DNA of 64,000 nt, taken from positions 16,816,264 to 16,880,263 of the forward strand of contig CM067317.1 of assembly GCA_034231615.1 (NCBI GenBank), given 5' to 3'. Source of the stretch: Meghimatium bilineatum. Lineage: Eukaryota > Mollusca > Gastropoda > Stylommatophora > Philomycidae. Positions 1 to 12,059 of this stretch are shown here, in pieces (the first letter of the stretch is position 1; each line of letters opens with the position of its first letter). The translations under genes were made by a program, and so were the position numbers. The notes under the pieces are model-generated. The model was not told where the DNA came from, did no database searches, and worked only from the letters and a program-made list of their open reading frames with translations.

Positions 1-239
1 ACTTCGTATTTAAAATAGTAGCAGAAGTGATCTTAAAGAATGAGGAAAAATAAACAAGGTGGACATACTATATATTTACAGATCCTACTACAACAGTGTC
101 TCTCAACAGCCTAGGCAAAACGTGCCACAAATCAGAAATAATAGTCAGTTTCATCTTATCTATGTGACTTGTCCGCTACAGAATGTGCCTTCACTGTCAC
201 TAGGTAAGTCTCTTGCTTCTGTGCAAGCTGTCCAGCTTC

Positions 240-700
240 TCCCAAAGTCATGTTGAGAAGCTCTTAGATATCCTGTGTCCATCCTAGTCTTGGTCTGCTT
301 CTTATTCTCTCCTGAAACTGTACCCTCCATGATTAATCTCCATGTTAGCTTGCGTTTTTTTAAAAAAAGTTTTGAGGGGCCAATCTTCATCTATGTTCAG
401 ATTTTTGCAGAGGTATGCCTTGATTTGTCTTCCTGGCTATGATATTCTTACGACCTTTCTGTAACATTTCATTTTGAACACCGATATTTTCTTTTCCACT
501 TCGGATATTATTGCATTCGTCTCACAACCATATATTGCCAATGGAAAATATCTTCTTAATAGCTTATTACTAATATTAACTTTGTTTTTCTGTTTTTCCA
601 TTGCCATAGATTTTTCATGTGTGATGGTTTTCGTAGGGCTATTGCTAATTTCTTTCTAATCTCTGGCGATTAATTTTCTGTGGTGTTGACCCGAGATATT
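240..700 (-). mobile_element. LINE relic, RT C-terminal region
   Basis: Read on the minus strand, the stretch gives a broken reverse-transcriptase C-terminal reading: a YGCET-like motif near 530, then a KMKCYRK-like motif near 470, with stops and frame changes. These match the LYGCETW and F-x-M-x-C-x-R-R blocks of LINE endonuclease-reverse transcriptases. The same sequence recurs at 20600-21580, which confirms a dispersed family. No intact frame remains. Low-level family assignment only. Confidence 0.5.
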
Positions 701-1260
701 AAAAGTTGCTGGGCTGACATTTTCTAGCTGTTCATTGTTAATGACTATTGTAGGTGTGAGTTAATTTCAATTGATATGCACTATCATTGTCTTTCATGCA
801 TTGCGTACACAAATTGTTTCCCTCACTATGACGTTTAACTTACAAAATCTTGTCTTCTAAACATGTATGGCTTTTTGGGGCGGTGTCACTTGCATAACAA
901 ATTTCTGGAAACCTATGTTCTCAAATATTAGATTGAAACTGTTCATTGTGTTGGCCTTCTCATACATTTGGCATGATGTTTCTTTGATTATATTGAACAG
1001 ATGTGGTGATATAATGTACCCATGGGAATAATTAGTTTAAATAACGTTAATTTATTCAGGTGACCTATTCTTTACAGAACTTTTCATTAATATTCTGAAC
1101 TCACACATCTAGACCAGATGACCTGACGCAGGCAAGGATATGTCTAATAGACTGAGATACCACTTCTCCATCAACGTTTTGGGCGGCTCTTACCCATGTT
1201 ACCAGCGAGCATACCTTCCACTACTAAATTTTTAATATTGTTATGTCTCTTTACACGGCT
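700..1260. other. No recognised feature
   Basis: AT-rich sequence with no credible open frame, splice-bounded exon or repeat that I can match elsewhere in the window. Confidence 0.4.
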
Positions 1261-1540
1261 TTAATCAAAAACCTTGTAATATAGGTTACAAGAAGGTGAC
1301 CAACCCATTTTGACGTTTAATCTTCTCTTCATTCCTTGATTTGTCTTTTTCGCACTACATGGTATCAAATTCATCTCAAACTCCTTCTTTAGCACCTCAT
1401 TTCCAAGTAAGAAATTTTCTTTGCCACTAATTTGTTGTCTATGTTTCACCAGACCAGATGTGTCGTCTTAGTTGGGTTGAGTCCATATATGTTCAAGGTT
1501 ATTTTGATGTTTTCTATCCATCGTTTGTTTTCTTGGCTTA
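1261..1540 (-). mobile_element. Possible LINE relic
   Basis: A short minus-strand frame carries lysine/arginine-rich sequence resembling the C-terminal part of LINE reverse transcriptases. The segment around 1455-1515 recurs at about 19290-19350 with the same order of words, so it is a dispersed repeat. Family not identified. Confidence 0.3.
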
Positions 1541-1739
1541 CCTTTGGTTCTATACCCGGATATTCTTTTCTTATATGCTCTTATTGATATTTGGTTTGGA
1601 TTCATTCTCATACGTTTGCCGAATCATTTTACTTTCTGTCTTTCAGTATGTTCAAAACATGATATTATACTTCAAATATTTTTTCATTTCTTATTTTATC
1701 TAGTTTAGTAACCACTGTAGTTTTTCTCGAACACTTTCG

Positions 1740-2600
1740 TTTACATGTAACGACTGGTTTTTTTTCTTTGCTGCGGACCTATTAGACCATGTTGGACATT
1801 GGTAGAAGAAGTTTGGCATAACAATTGTAGATATTAACGATCAATTGACTCTCATCTTGATCTTTGTGTGAAGAATTAATTGTGTGAAAGTTAGACCCTC
1901 AGGAAGAGGGTCAAGTCACTGTATTTGCTTGCTAACTCCACGTTTCTATTTCTCTGCCCAGTCTTCCAAATTTCGGAGCATCAAGCAAAAATCCCCAGGT
2001 AGGTCTATCTCAGAGAAAATTTATCATAAGTCGAATTCATTATCCGCTGCGTCACAGACATCCACAAATCATATCTACAACCAATAAAGTGAAATGTGCA
2101 AATAAAGCCTATAATTATAAACGTATCTATCTAACAAATACCGATACGCTTCCTATCGAATGTGACGTTACTTTTCAGAAGATTGTCCTCACTCTCATTA
2201 TTCACGTTTATCAGTTCAGTTATGTGCAATTTATCCAGTTTCCTATTGCTCAAATTTTGCATTCACTATCCCATTTGCATTGATGATTTTGCGCTTCCTT
2301 TCATCTCTTTCCAGCAATCTGTTCATCCAAGGTTAGTCTTTCCGTCCCATTTTGTCTTTATGTGTATGTACAATAGATATATTTAATGTCTTCTTCTTTC
2401 TAATTTTTGTTCAGAAATAAATCTGTTTCTATGCTCGGGTCTATGATATACTTAGGACCTTTTTAAAGTATGCCATTTCAATTCTTATATTTTATTTTCC
2501 ATTGCAAAATTATTACTTAATTTTCAAACTTGTCTGCTACCACCAGAAATGTACGAGTATTGTATATACAGACAATGACACAACGCTCAAACTAATTAGT
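1740..2600. other. No recognised gene
   Basis: AT-rich stretch with only short spurious frames and no match to other parts of the window that I can see. Confidence 0.4.
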
Positions 2601-2689
2601 TGTATATGATGAGTCAAATGGAAATAGGTAAGAGTGTTACCAATATTAAAGTACACAACATGCTAACAACAACTACAAAATACCACGAT

Positions 2690-2713
2690 GTTTCGACAAA
2701 AAGTTATCATCAG
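2690..2713 (-). other. Hammerhead-ribozyme-like core motif
   Basis: On the minus strand CTGATGA is followed after 12 bases by GAAAC. The spacer contains a T5 run closed by AAC/GTC-like bases, as in a short stem II. A decayed second copy (CTGATGA then GATAC) lies at about 2866-2885 on the same strand. Hammerhead cores of this form are known in Penelope-like retroelements and other repeats. I could not establish stems I and III, so this is a candidate relic only. Confidence 0.35.
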
Positions 2714-2932
2714 GACCAAAAAACAAATTAAAAAACAATGAATACTGCACATATAGACACACAGTATAATAGGAAGAGGTGCAACAAATTATCATCGATG
2801 ACCTAGAGGTTGTTTATCACTTTACATATTAAGATCCTCAGTCAATAATAAATTATCTCCGTATCAAGACATAATCATCAGGATTGGCAAGGCATCTAAA
2901 ACAATGAATAGACTAACACAATAATAATACTG

Positions 2933-2943
2933 GGGGGGGGGGG
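2933..2943 (+). repeat. Poly-G run
   Basis: Uninterrupted run of about eleven G residues directly after an ATAATAATACT stretch. Simple sequence; it could also mark the end of an old insertion. Confidence 0.6.
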
Positions 2944-2974
2944 AACTAACAATAAAAACATATCTTTTGGTTTA

Positions 2975-3510
2975 CCAGGCCTGTTTCCTTATGACATCAT
3001 GTACGGCATTGAAACATGGGCAACATATATGCACCTGGAAAGATGACTACACAGCTTTCACATTCGGTGTCTACGTAGAATTTTTGTAGCTAGGTGGCAG
3101 GACAAAGTCGCGAACACTGATGTTTTCGAAAGAACATGCATTAGCATAATATTTTCTATACTCTACGCACACTCAGATGGCTGGGACACCATGGGAGCAT
3201 AGAAAATGGCAGAATACAGAAAGATATTCTTTATTAAATTTAGTCTGGGACGATAATATTTCGGTACAAAGACGTATGCAAAAGTGATATACAGGATACA
3301 CGGATCAGTACGGAATCATGGGAACAGGATGCCATGGTTCATGTTGCATAGACGGGAAAGATCACGAATGGTATGAAACGAAGGAGAAAGTAATATCAGT
3401 TAGCTCAATATTCATTGTACACACTGTGGAAGACTGTGGCTGATATTGGTCTTGTGAGACACATCCACGTATTATCACAACCGTAGATGTCATAGAACGT
3501 AGATTACATT
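2975..3510 (+). mobile_element. LINE relic, RT C-terminal and zinc-finger end
   Basis: The plus strand reads, across several frame breaks, as YGIETW, then a LxRFHxRCLRRI-like block, a RWQDKVANTDVxER block, an alanine/histidine RWxGH-like block, and finally a DIGLVRH segment corresponding to the SRIGLxSHxR finger that ends some animal LINE proteins. That block order is typical of the C-terminal third of endonuclease-reverse transcriptase LINEs. Multiple stops make it non-functional. Confidence 0.6.
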
Positions 3511-3514
3511 TCTT

Positions 3515-4140
3515 ATAGCACAACAATTACACTGCTGTCTGAAAAAATGGAAATTTGCCTACCACTGGACGTTATGGGCGCTGTTTTTGCTATTTCTAAA
3601 TATTGCAGCTTATTTAGAAGAGGAATTAATTCTGCTGTCTGGTTAAAGTTGAGGACATAGTGTATTCTGCCATGACATGTTTAACAGTAAGTGTTTTAAA
3701 AGCATCATAAGAAATATATATATATAATAAAGCTTTATATATAAAGCTCCTATAATGCTACAATTTTGGTTTGCTGTTTGTGTTTTTTCATTGGTTAAAA
3801 TCTATAATATTATTGCACGAGTTTTATTTCTCTCATGGTCTTTACCAAAATAATCATCTTTGTTGTTAATGATTCATTTGCATCATTTTAAAATGTGTTT
3901 TTAAATATGGAATCTGATGCTCAAAATGTTTTCTCGGTGCAAAGAAAATATAATCTAAAATAAATAATGTATGTCAAAGAAACAGATTCATATATTTAAC
4001 TACTAACAATGACTAATCGGAAAATGTCAACAATTGTGCATACTGTCATTTAAATCGTCGGGAATTGATGTAATAACAACCAAAGCAAAAAAAGGGAGGG
4101 GGCAATAGAATACGAAAACCAAATGAATATTGCTTTTATA
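3515..4140. other. No recognised feature
   Basis: Strongly AT-rich; includes a short ATATAT/TTATATATAAAG patch near 3715-3745. No coding signal seen. Confidence 0.4.
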
Positions 4141-4221
4141 GATCAAGAGAAAACTTTCAACCGAATAAATAGACAACTACTCTGAAGTATTCTAGAAAAT
4201 GGTGATATAAAAGAACCGTTG

Positions 4222-5345
4222 TTCATCATCATCAAGTGCAGTCTCCGCAACGAAGGTTGGCTGCAACGGATCTCCAACATCCCGTCTCTTATTTGGTGGT
4301 GCACTCTGCTAGCCTGTCCATCGTGTGATGTTAATCTCCCACTTGTATCTCTGCCTACCTCTTGCTCGCTTCCCTTTGACTTTACCCTCAAGTAAGGTCT
4401 TCAATAAGGTGTCATGTCTTTTAATGTATCCAAAGTATTTTATTTGCCTGATCTGTATTTCTCTTAGTAGTTCTTTCTTCATATTAAGTGTTTTTAGCAC
4501 CTCTTTATTTGTTTTCTTCTCTTTCCATGATGTTCTCTCAATTCTCCTGTATACCCACATCTCAAAGGAATCAATTCTATCTTCTAATTGTTTATTTAAT
4601 GTCCAATTTTTTTTAGCAATACATTACTATAGAATAGATGTAGCATTTTATAATTCTATTTTAATTTCTTTGTAATTTGTTTAGATGTTAATACTTTCCT
4701 CATGTCAGTGAAGATACTTTTAGCCATTCCTATTCTCCTTTTAACTACTGTTTCACATCTGGCAGCGTTTGTGATTATGTGTCCAAGATATTGATAATGT
4801 TTTACTTATTGTAGTTTCTCTCCATGTATGCTTATGTTTAGATCTTGTTTATCTACGTCTTTGCTGATTATCATTGTTTTTGTTTTTTGGATATTTATAT
4901 CCAGACTATATTCATTACTTGATTTATTGACTTGGTCTATTAGTCTTTGTAGTTCATTTTTACTTTCTGCCAAAAGAACAGTGTCATCTGCATATTTAAG
5001 GGTGTTTATTATTTTCCCATTGATCTTGAGTCCTGGCATTTCTTCTATATTTTTAAAGAAATTGTGTAGATATTAAATAGGCGTGGTGATACAGCGAATC
5101 CTAGTCTTACCCCTATTCTTATTTCTATGTATGTTGAGTAGCTGTTTTCACACCTTATTGATGCAGTTTGTTCCCAATATATATTTATAATCAGTCTGAT
5201 GTCTTTTCCATCTACGCCTATTTCTTGAAGCCATTTAATTAATTTTTCATGTTGGACTCTGTCAAAGGCCTTGCTGTAGTCTATGAAGCAAATATAGATA
5301 GTTGTTTGCACTTCTTTATTAGACTGTGTTAAATGCCACACAAAT
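4222..5345 (-). mobile_element. RTE-like LINE, 5'-truncated and broken
   Basis: On the minus strand three frames follow one another. The first (5045-5341) carries the RT motif A block FIDYSKAFD and a decayed motif B. The second (4806-5039) carries LKYADDT, the catalytic YADD motif. The third (4309-4560) carries the C-terminal EMWVYRR-like segment, IKYFGYIKR and a GKRARGRQR basic end. The short 3' tail (about 4222-4320) recurs at 5433, 52310 and 38590 and ends in a GAT/TCATCA microsatellite, as RTE-type elements do. Frameshifts and the missing endonuclease domain make this copy dead. The clade call rests on remembered similarity to RTE/BovB proteins. Confidence 0.75.
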
Positions 5346-5432
5346 TACAAAGGTTACTAAAAAGAAAACTATCAATATTAAAAATACATAAACAGTAATA
5401 AACAAAAGAACGATGCCTATTTTTCACGTTAC

Positions 5433-5540
5433 GTTACAGTCTAGCAGAGTGCACCACCAAAACAAGAGACAGGGGATGTTGGAGATATGTTGCAGCCAAC
5501 CTTCGTTGCGAAAACGAGACTTGATGATTATGATATATAT
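5433..5540 (+). mobile_element. RTE-like LINE 3' end only
   Basis: Starts at TACAGTCTAGCAGAGTGCAC and runs to the GATGATTATGATA tail. It matches the antisense tail at 4222-4320 and the tail at 52310-52420. It is a severely 5'-truncated copy, in inverted orientation to its neighbour at 4222-5345. Confidence 0.6.
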
Positions 5541-5625
5541 GTACATACATAGACATACCTGTACTATACACAAGTTTACATGCCACAAAATAAACGTACC
5601 AACAGGCACACCTATTTACACACAT

Positions 5626-6360
<735 letters not shown>

Positions 6361-6361
6361 A

Positions 6362-6601
6362 TCAAACAAATCTGTGATTGATGTTCATTACGTGTGGTTG
6401 GAGAGCTCCCATATGACAAATCAGTCGATATTTCAAAGACTGACGTAGCCTATCACCAGAGTAGCAACGTAACAAATCAATTACAGAAACATCAGAGCTA
6501 CCATGATGTGAAAAGCTGTTAAAATGATTAGCCGTCGAGAAATTACGATGATTTGTGATATCTCTTAGAGGTTCAGTGAATCTGTCAGCTGGCTTCACCA
6601 A
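6362..6601 (-). mobile_element. Possible Penelope GIY-YIG fragment
   Basis: A minus-strand open stretch reads RFTEPLRDI-NHRNFSTANHFN, then a serine/histidine spacer, then a block with R-x-x-L-K-Y-R-L-I-C-H-M-G. This order resembles the end of the GIY-YIG endonuclease domain of Penelope-like elements (an arginine-rich HLxDI segment, then xxHFN, and a final ExxLIxxLGT-like block). The catalytic GIY-YIG start and any RT are missing. Family assignment is from remembered block pattern and is tentative. Confidence 0.45.
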
Positions 6602-6609
6602 TCTACTTC

Positions 6610-7545
6610 ATATCACAATTGGTTCAACATATTTAGACTATGAAAAGGTCATATACAAAGATAGTGAATGTGCAGTTAAAACAGGTGCAATACTTACAAA
6701 GTGATTTTCAGTAACATCAGGAGTTAGACAGATGTGTGTCTTATCACCATTGATGTTTATCATTTATATGAATAATTTTACAAAAGCAGTAAAAATACCA
6801 CCAGACTTTTACCATCCAAATGACATAACTTGAACTGCACTTTGCTGTCGATCAGTGCCTACCCCACAGTTCATGTGAAGAGCTGCAAGATCACATAAAC
6901 CTAGTCAACGAAATTTGCCTCAATTACAACATGAAGATCAGTATAAAAAAAATAATGTATATAAAGATATAGGATCAATTACTGAAACAAGTACATGAAT
7001 TTATATATCTTGGAAGCATTTTTACACATGACGGAAGAATGGACAGAGAGCTAGAGACAAGAATTCGAAAAGCAAATTATGTAAATTATGAACTCACACC
7101 AATTTTAAAACACAAATTTATCCCGATGGAAACCAAAAGGCAAATCATAAATTCGATTTTCATAGTAACATTATGGTATCAATGTCAGGCATAGATATTA
7201 ACAACAACAAAAAACAAGAGAGAAAGGAAAGTTTACTACTTGTGAAATGAGATAGACATCTAACAAATGAAAAGCAACAAACAGCACAGTAAGAGATCAT
7301 GTCAGAAATGAAGAAATTACAAGAACTATTGGAGCAACATCTGTGGACAAATATATTGAAAATCGGAGACTGGAATGGTTCGACCACTTAATGAGACTGA
7401 ACCCTTATTGGCCAGCAGCAAGAGCATGCAACATGAAAATGGAAACAGCACGAAACAGAGGAAGACCAAGAGAAAGGTGAATTGAAGAAGTTACCAACAT
7501 TGTGATGCATATCAACGACCAAACGTGAAATTACCCAAAAGCAGA
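6610..7545 (+). mobile_element. LINE relic (same family as 48895-50090)
   Basis: Plus-strand reading gives TSGVRQMCVLSPLMF (RT motif B) near 6720, an asparagine-rich motif C region, YLGSIFTHDGRMDRE near 7000, RIRKANY, a METKRQIINSIF block, and the C-terminal RLEWFDHLMRLN and NRGRPRERW blocks near 7370-7480. Stops and frame shifts interrupt it throughout. A second copy of the same stretch at 48895-50090 carries a 41-bp tandem array inside it. Confidence 0.65.
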
Positions 7546-7782
7546 TCCCCATTCAATAATTTGAAGCCTTACAGCAAAAGCACAGAAAACACGGATAAAT
7601 ATAATCTTGTAAATATTAGGGAAGAAAAAAGTGTTAAAAATTCAATAAGTTTAAATATACAAACTCAATCATTCAGATACACCGAGAAAAATGAGATTCT
7701 TGATAAGATAACTGAAAGAAGTAATGAGGTAAACATGCATGAGATAACATAGAGAAGATAATTGTTTATTGGTTGTTTGTTA

Positions 7783-7945
7783 ACGTTCGTTGTCCAACTC
7801 CCATCGAATCTCTCCTGTAGCCGGGTAATGGGTTCTACTAGATTTCCAACAGGATGTAGTTCAAAGAATAGAGATGCATTGTGTCACCGTGTTATGTGTG
7901 TTAATGGCTCCACACATCCGATATCGGTGGGGAGAGAATTATTAA
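7783..7945 (-). mobile_element. SINE copy (family S1)
   Basis: Matches the repeated unit also seen at 14207, 15140, 16647, 27935, 48066 and 62800. The plus strand reads the reverse complement: a diverged CTCAAACTC start, then a TCCTACTAG-like core and an ACACATCCGA end. The element's 3' tail (GAGTTTGAGAAC in better copies) therefore points to lower coordinates. It lies 185 bp beyond the FoxQ2-like splice donor, inside that gene's first intron. Confidence 0.6.
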
Positions 7946-8129
7946 GGTGAGGAACAACTTTCGGTATATCCGAATATACCATATTTTGCAAGAGAAAGAA
8001 AATTTCATAAATCAACTACATTCAGTTCAACTGTGCCATCTTCACAATAGGAAGATGGAACTGGTTCTGTTCAGAAATTGTGAGAAGCATATTTACAAAA
8101 ATTACCAACTAATAAATTTAAATTCCTAC

Positions 8130-9125
8130 CTTGATGAAGCAGTCATTGAGACTCAAGTTATGACGAACACTATTCCTCCAACCCTGTCCTTTATTTTTGT
8201 AATAAGGGTAATTGTTTTCTATCCAGTTATATATAAATCCCAGGTTGAGCCGTTTCTGTTCTGACTCTAGTATTGCTTTCGCTATTAAAGCGATATAAGA
8301 CATTGTAGGTTTAGAATCACTTGAGATTTCATCCTCTTTTTTCTCGTCCAGTGTTTCTTTAGATTTAAATGTTTCCGGTGAGTTTTTCAATAATGATGTT
8401 TTGCTTTCTGAAGGATTTGTGTTCATTTGATCACATTGTATCGTTACATTGTGTGTGATTGCTTTGAAGTCTTTGTCGTTTCTAGAAACTACAGCTGATA
8501 TAGACGTTGTCGACGAATGTGTGGGTTCATCAAATTCTCCATTTGAGTGAGATTTCTCAGTTTTTAGTGGCTCCATCTTGACTGATGAGATGCCGAGGGG
8601 AGCTCGTTCACGCGTGATAGGTTTAACCGACACCATATTTTCTGTCATGTCATCAAATGAATTTAATTGTCTATGATGGCTTGGATGCTGTTGATAATGG
8701 ATGTTCTGGGGATGGTCGCTTTGAGCGCTGTTATTGCCACTGCTGCTGCTGCCACGAATGTTCTGTAAGTTGACCAAAGCAAGAGAATCTTGCTGTTTAT
8801 ATAGAAAATGATTCTGTTGTCTAGTCAGAGCTGAGGCTTCGGTACAGTCTGACATATCGTGTTGTAAATTCAGAGTTTTAAAACCATCAACAGAATCAAA
8901 AGATGTTCCTCCAGAGGAGTAGTAAAATGTTGATGATTCCGTGTACGCAGGTGGCTCACGGCAGCCATAGCCTGGAACGCTGGGAGATACATAATTGGAG
9001 TAACACCCATCGGGATCTCCCGAATATCCGGCGTGATGTAGCTTAAAATTCCCTGTGTCATATCCGGTAGGAGATCCATAAATCGCACCATGATAAGTAC
9101 CGACATCAAAATGACCAGACTGCAT
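8130..9125 (-). CDS. foxQ2: FoxQ2-like forkhead factor, first coding exon
   Basis: The exon encodes 332 residues from ATG at 9125 and ends in phase 0 at an AAG|GTAGGA donor (exon end 8130, intron from 8129). Residues 1-270 are a low-complexity region rich in Ser, Tyr, His and Gln. Residues 272-332 are the first two thirds of a forkhead domain: SYIALIAKAIL, then IYNWIENNYPYY and recognition helix GWRNSVRHNLSLNDCFIK, where the exon stops. The NYPYY plus GWRNSVRH combination fits FoxQ2 best, with FoxQ1 the alternative. Wings and C-terminus must come from a later exon; none was found between 1 and 8129. FoxQ2 proteins are DNA-binding developmental regulators, often of the anterior/apical region in invertebrates. 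The next upstream ATG is out of frame or separated by stops. Domain call firm, subfamily less so. Confidence 0.82.
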
Positions 9126-9577
9126 TGTGCCCTTATGTGTTACAAATACTCTACAAAATCTGACTTAGCTATTATTTACATTCTTAACTGTATTCATTGT
9201 TTTTCAAAAACATAACAAATATTAAAAAGGCGTGACCATATAGTCCACATATGATATTGTTATAACAAATAAATAAGGCATCAATCTGTAAACATTATCA
9301 GTCACACAATTTCCAGATGTATATAGTACTACAATTATTTAATATGTATCAACAAGCGACAGTTGTACTGTAACATAAATGTCCGATATAGTTGCAAAGA
9401 AGTGTGTACTTGAACTAACTCAGCACTGAAAAAATGGCAGCAACTGCAATATCGCTCGTTGCAAATAGGGCAACAGAAGACCGCCTTGATCCTACGAATT
9501 TTAGTTATCTGAAACCAGAAGTTTGCTAATATAATCAAATTCTTCATAGTTTAAACTAAATTATCTGTTTAAGCTCC

Positions 9578-9663
9578 ATTGGTCGCTTTAATCTGATATT
9601 CTCAGATTGGTCGACAGTATCAGTCAGGTGGGCGTATTGATGACAGTTTATCCTACTGGGCGG
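9578..9663 (-). promoter_or_regulatory. Candidate FoxQ2-like promoter boxes
   Basis: Read toward the gene, there are two CCAAT boxes (plus-strand ATTGG at 9578-9582 and 9606-9610) and a GC box (GGGCGG at 9658-9663), about 450-540 bp before the start codon. Spacing and orientation are plausible for a promoter, but such short motifs occur by chance and no initiator was identified. Confidence 0.3.
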
Positions 9664-9699
9664 AGCAATATCAGGCTTCATAGCCGGGTGATGTTGACG

Positions 9700-10600
9700 T
9701 TTATCAAGAATGTAGATAAGGTGAAAACGTCATGCCCACTACAACTATAGCTGTATGCGTAGATGGTAAGACGGTCGATAGAACAGAGTTATAGGACATA
9801 AAAATAGTAGTTGCAAGCAACGGGCAGATGCAACATTTTAAAATTTGACTACAACATTCGACACTCATAAGAAAGATTCATTTCAATCTTCATCTCCATA
9901 TGCACTAACCACAAAATAGATAGCTTCATTTCCATTTTCAAGTTCATTTTCCATATGCAGTGTCCCCATTTAGAGGCGCTGTTTGGTCTTACAAACATAC
10001 AAGTTTTTGGCAATTTCTCATTAGCTTTCATTAGTCTGCAATGCCCATGTGCCTGAAAAGCCGTGTGTTCGGAATGGGATTTTGTTGTTGATCAGCCATC
10101 AATTAAGTCACTTATCCGGTGAAAGTCTTCGGAAACGTGTATCCAAAAAATGTTTGGCGCTTGTTATGTCTTGTTATCTGGTTCCAACAATGTTGTTTGC
10201 TTGAAATTTCGATTTGAATTACCAAACCCTCTCACAAAAGTGGCCAAATTTTCAAACAACAAGCAGACAAAAAATATGATAGAGAAATGAATGTCAACAC
10301 ACATAAAGTACCACTTTTTGAGAAAAATACAAAACAGTACATACAGAGTACATGACACTATTATAGTGCATATGTTAATGCATTTGTTTCAAGTGTTATG
10401 CATTATAAAAGCTACACAAGCACAACTAGAACAATGGTTTTAATCAACTCTCGTATTAAATACAACATTCAATGATTGTGTGTCTGACTAAATGAAAGCG
10501 TCTTCTTGTATTATGAATTAACTTGAGTGGACGTAATTACCTGTCAAATTACCATTACTACTGTTGATGTCGATAATTTGTGCTTCTGCGAGTGATATTG
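9700..10600. other. No recognised feature
   Basis: Intergenic AT-rich sequence upstream of the forkhead gene, with no coding or repeat signal that I can support. Confidence 0.4.
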
Positions 10601-10624
10601 TTGTCGATATCAATGCTGCTACTG

Positions 10625-10700
10625 AATCCAAGTGTGTGTCGTGTGACGTATCCTTTCCAGAACGTAGTCTTCTTTATGAATATCATGAAATCCGCGCGGT
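10625..10700 (+). repeat. Dispersed repeat, shared with 48625-48690
   Basis: The order CAGAAYGTRGTCTTC-CTTATGAAT followed by a CCGCG patch occurs here and at 48625-48690, which shows an interspersed repeat of unknown class. Confidence 0.35.
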
Positions 10701-10870
10701 TTTGGCAAGTTGTCCCACCCCCTCTAGCGACATGTGCATGCATTCTTGAATATCTCTTGTCCAGCGGCGTCTTGGTCGATCTTTACCTCAAAACCCCCCA
10801 CCCTTCCCCCAAACAAAAACAAAACTCTTCCCATGCCATCATGTCTCTTCACATGGCAAGCGTCCTTCTT

Positions 10871-11224
10871 AATATCTTAAAGCCAACCTTTAAATCACCA
10901 TATTAAGACTACAGTAATATCTTAAAGCCAACCTTTAAACCACCATATTAAGACTACAGTAATATCTTAAAGCCAACCTTTAAACCACCATATTAAGACT
11001 ACAGTAATATCTTAAAGCCAACCTTTAAACCACCATATTAAGACTACAGTAATATCTTAAAGCCAACCTTTAAACCACCATATTAAGACTACAGTAATAT
11101 CTTAAAGCCAACCACCATATTAAGACTACAGTAATATCTTAAAGCCAACCTTTAAACCACCATATTAAGACTACAGTAATATCTTAAAGCCAACCTTTAA
11201 ACCACCATATTAAGACTACAGTAA
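10871..11224 (+). repeat. 45-bp minisatellite, 8 units
   Basis: Near-identical 45-bp units begin at 10871, 10916, 10961, 11006 and 11051. One unit (from 11096) is shortened to about 34 bp, and two further full units start at about 11130 and 11175. Units start AATATCTTAAAGCC and end AGACTACAGT. The first unit has a T-for-C variant. High identity implies recent expansion. Confidence 0.95.
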
Positions 11225-12055
11225 TATTGTGCCAAAAATTTCCTTACGGATTGTGATTCAATTTTCGTTTGCACTATGCGAGCGTTAACAAGTTTCTTAC
11301 AACATGTTAGATCATAAACAAATTGTTACTATTATGTGACTATATTGCTAGGAGACATTCCATATCTCACGTAAACAAATTTTTTAATCCCCCCCCTCCT
11401 CCGTCGCAAACTGTAAAGAATTCAGGGACCCCAACTATTGTTTAAATGATTCAAGCAAGTTTAACACACCCCCCACCCCCGCCCCAAACACACAAAAATA
11501 TTGCATATAAGTTCTCGCGAGCGTCCAGTTTTTATTGAGATCTAGTTTTCATTATCTAGAGAAAAGATATTGGACAGTTTGACTAAATGGCTTCGATGGA
11601 CGGCACCAACAGAGATGATGACATATATGAGAGATGGATGTACGTAGAGAAATATTATCACTAACGTCAATCGGCATGGCACTTGATGATGATATATCCG
11701 TAGAGCTCTTTATTTTCGGAGTCACGAATAAGTCTGAATGTGATACATATCCGAATAAATTATCTGACGTGAACAGTGCATTCGTTTTCACTTCATTTTA
11801 ATTTTGTACACAGTGATTGTAGAAGTTGTACTTCATAATAAAGACAAGTACCATGTGTCTTTATGCACGGACATCTAAATACGAGTAAGGCCTAACTCGC
11901 AACCATCGTCAAATAAAAGACCTGCTAAATTAGGAAGCATCCCTCTTGAGTGACGTATTTGATTTTTCCCGTGAAAATCATTGGTCACTGTTTGTATACT
12001 TGGTGACGACAACAAATAAAAATCAAGTGTCACTTTAACAGGATGATTCGAAATG
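11225..12055. other. No recognised gene
   Basis: Contains two C-rich patches (about 11389-11402 and 11468-11482) and otherwise AT-rich sequence. No exon or repeat match seen. Confidence 0.4.
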
Positions 12056-12059
12056 AGAC

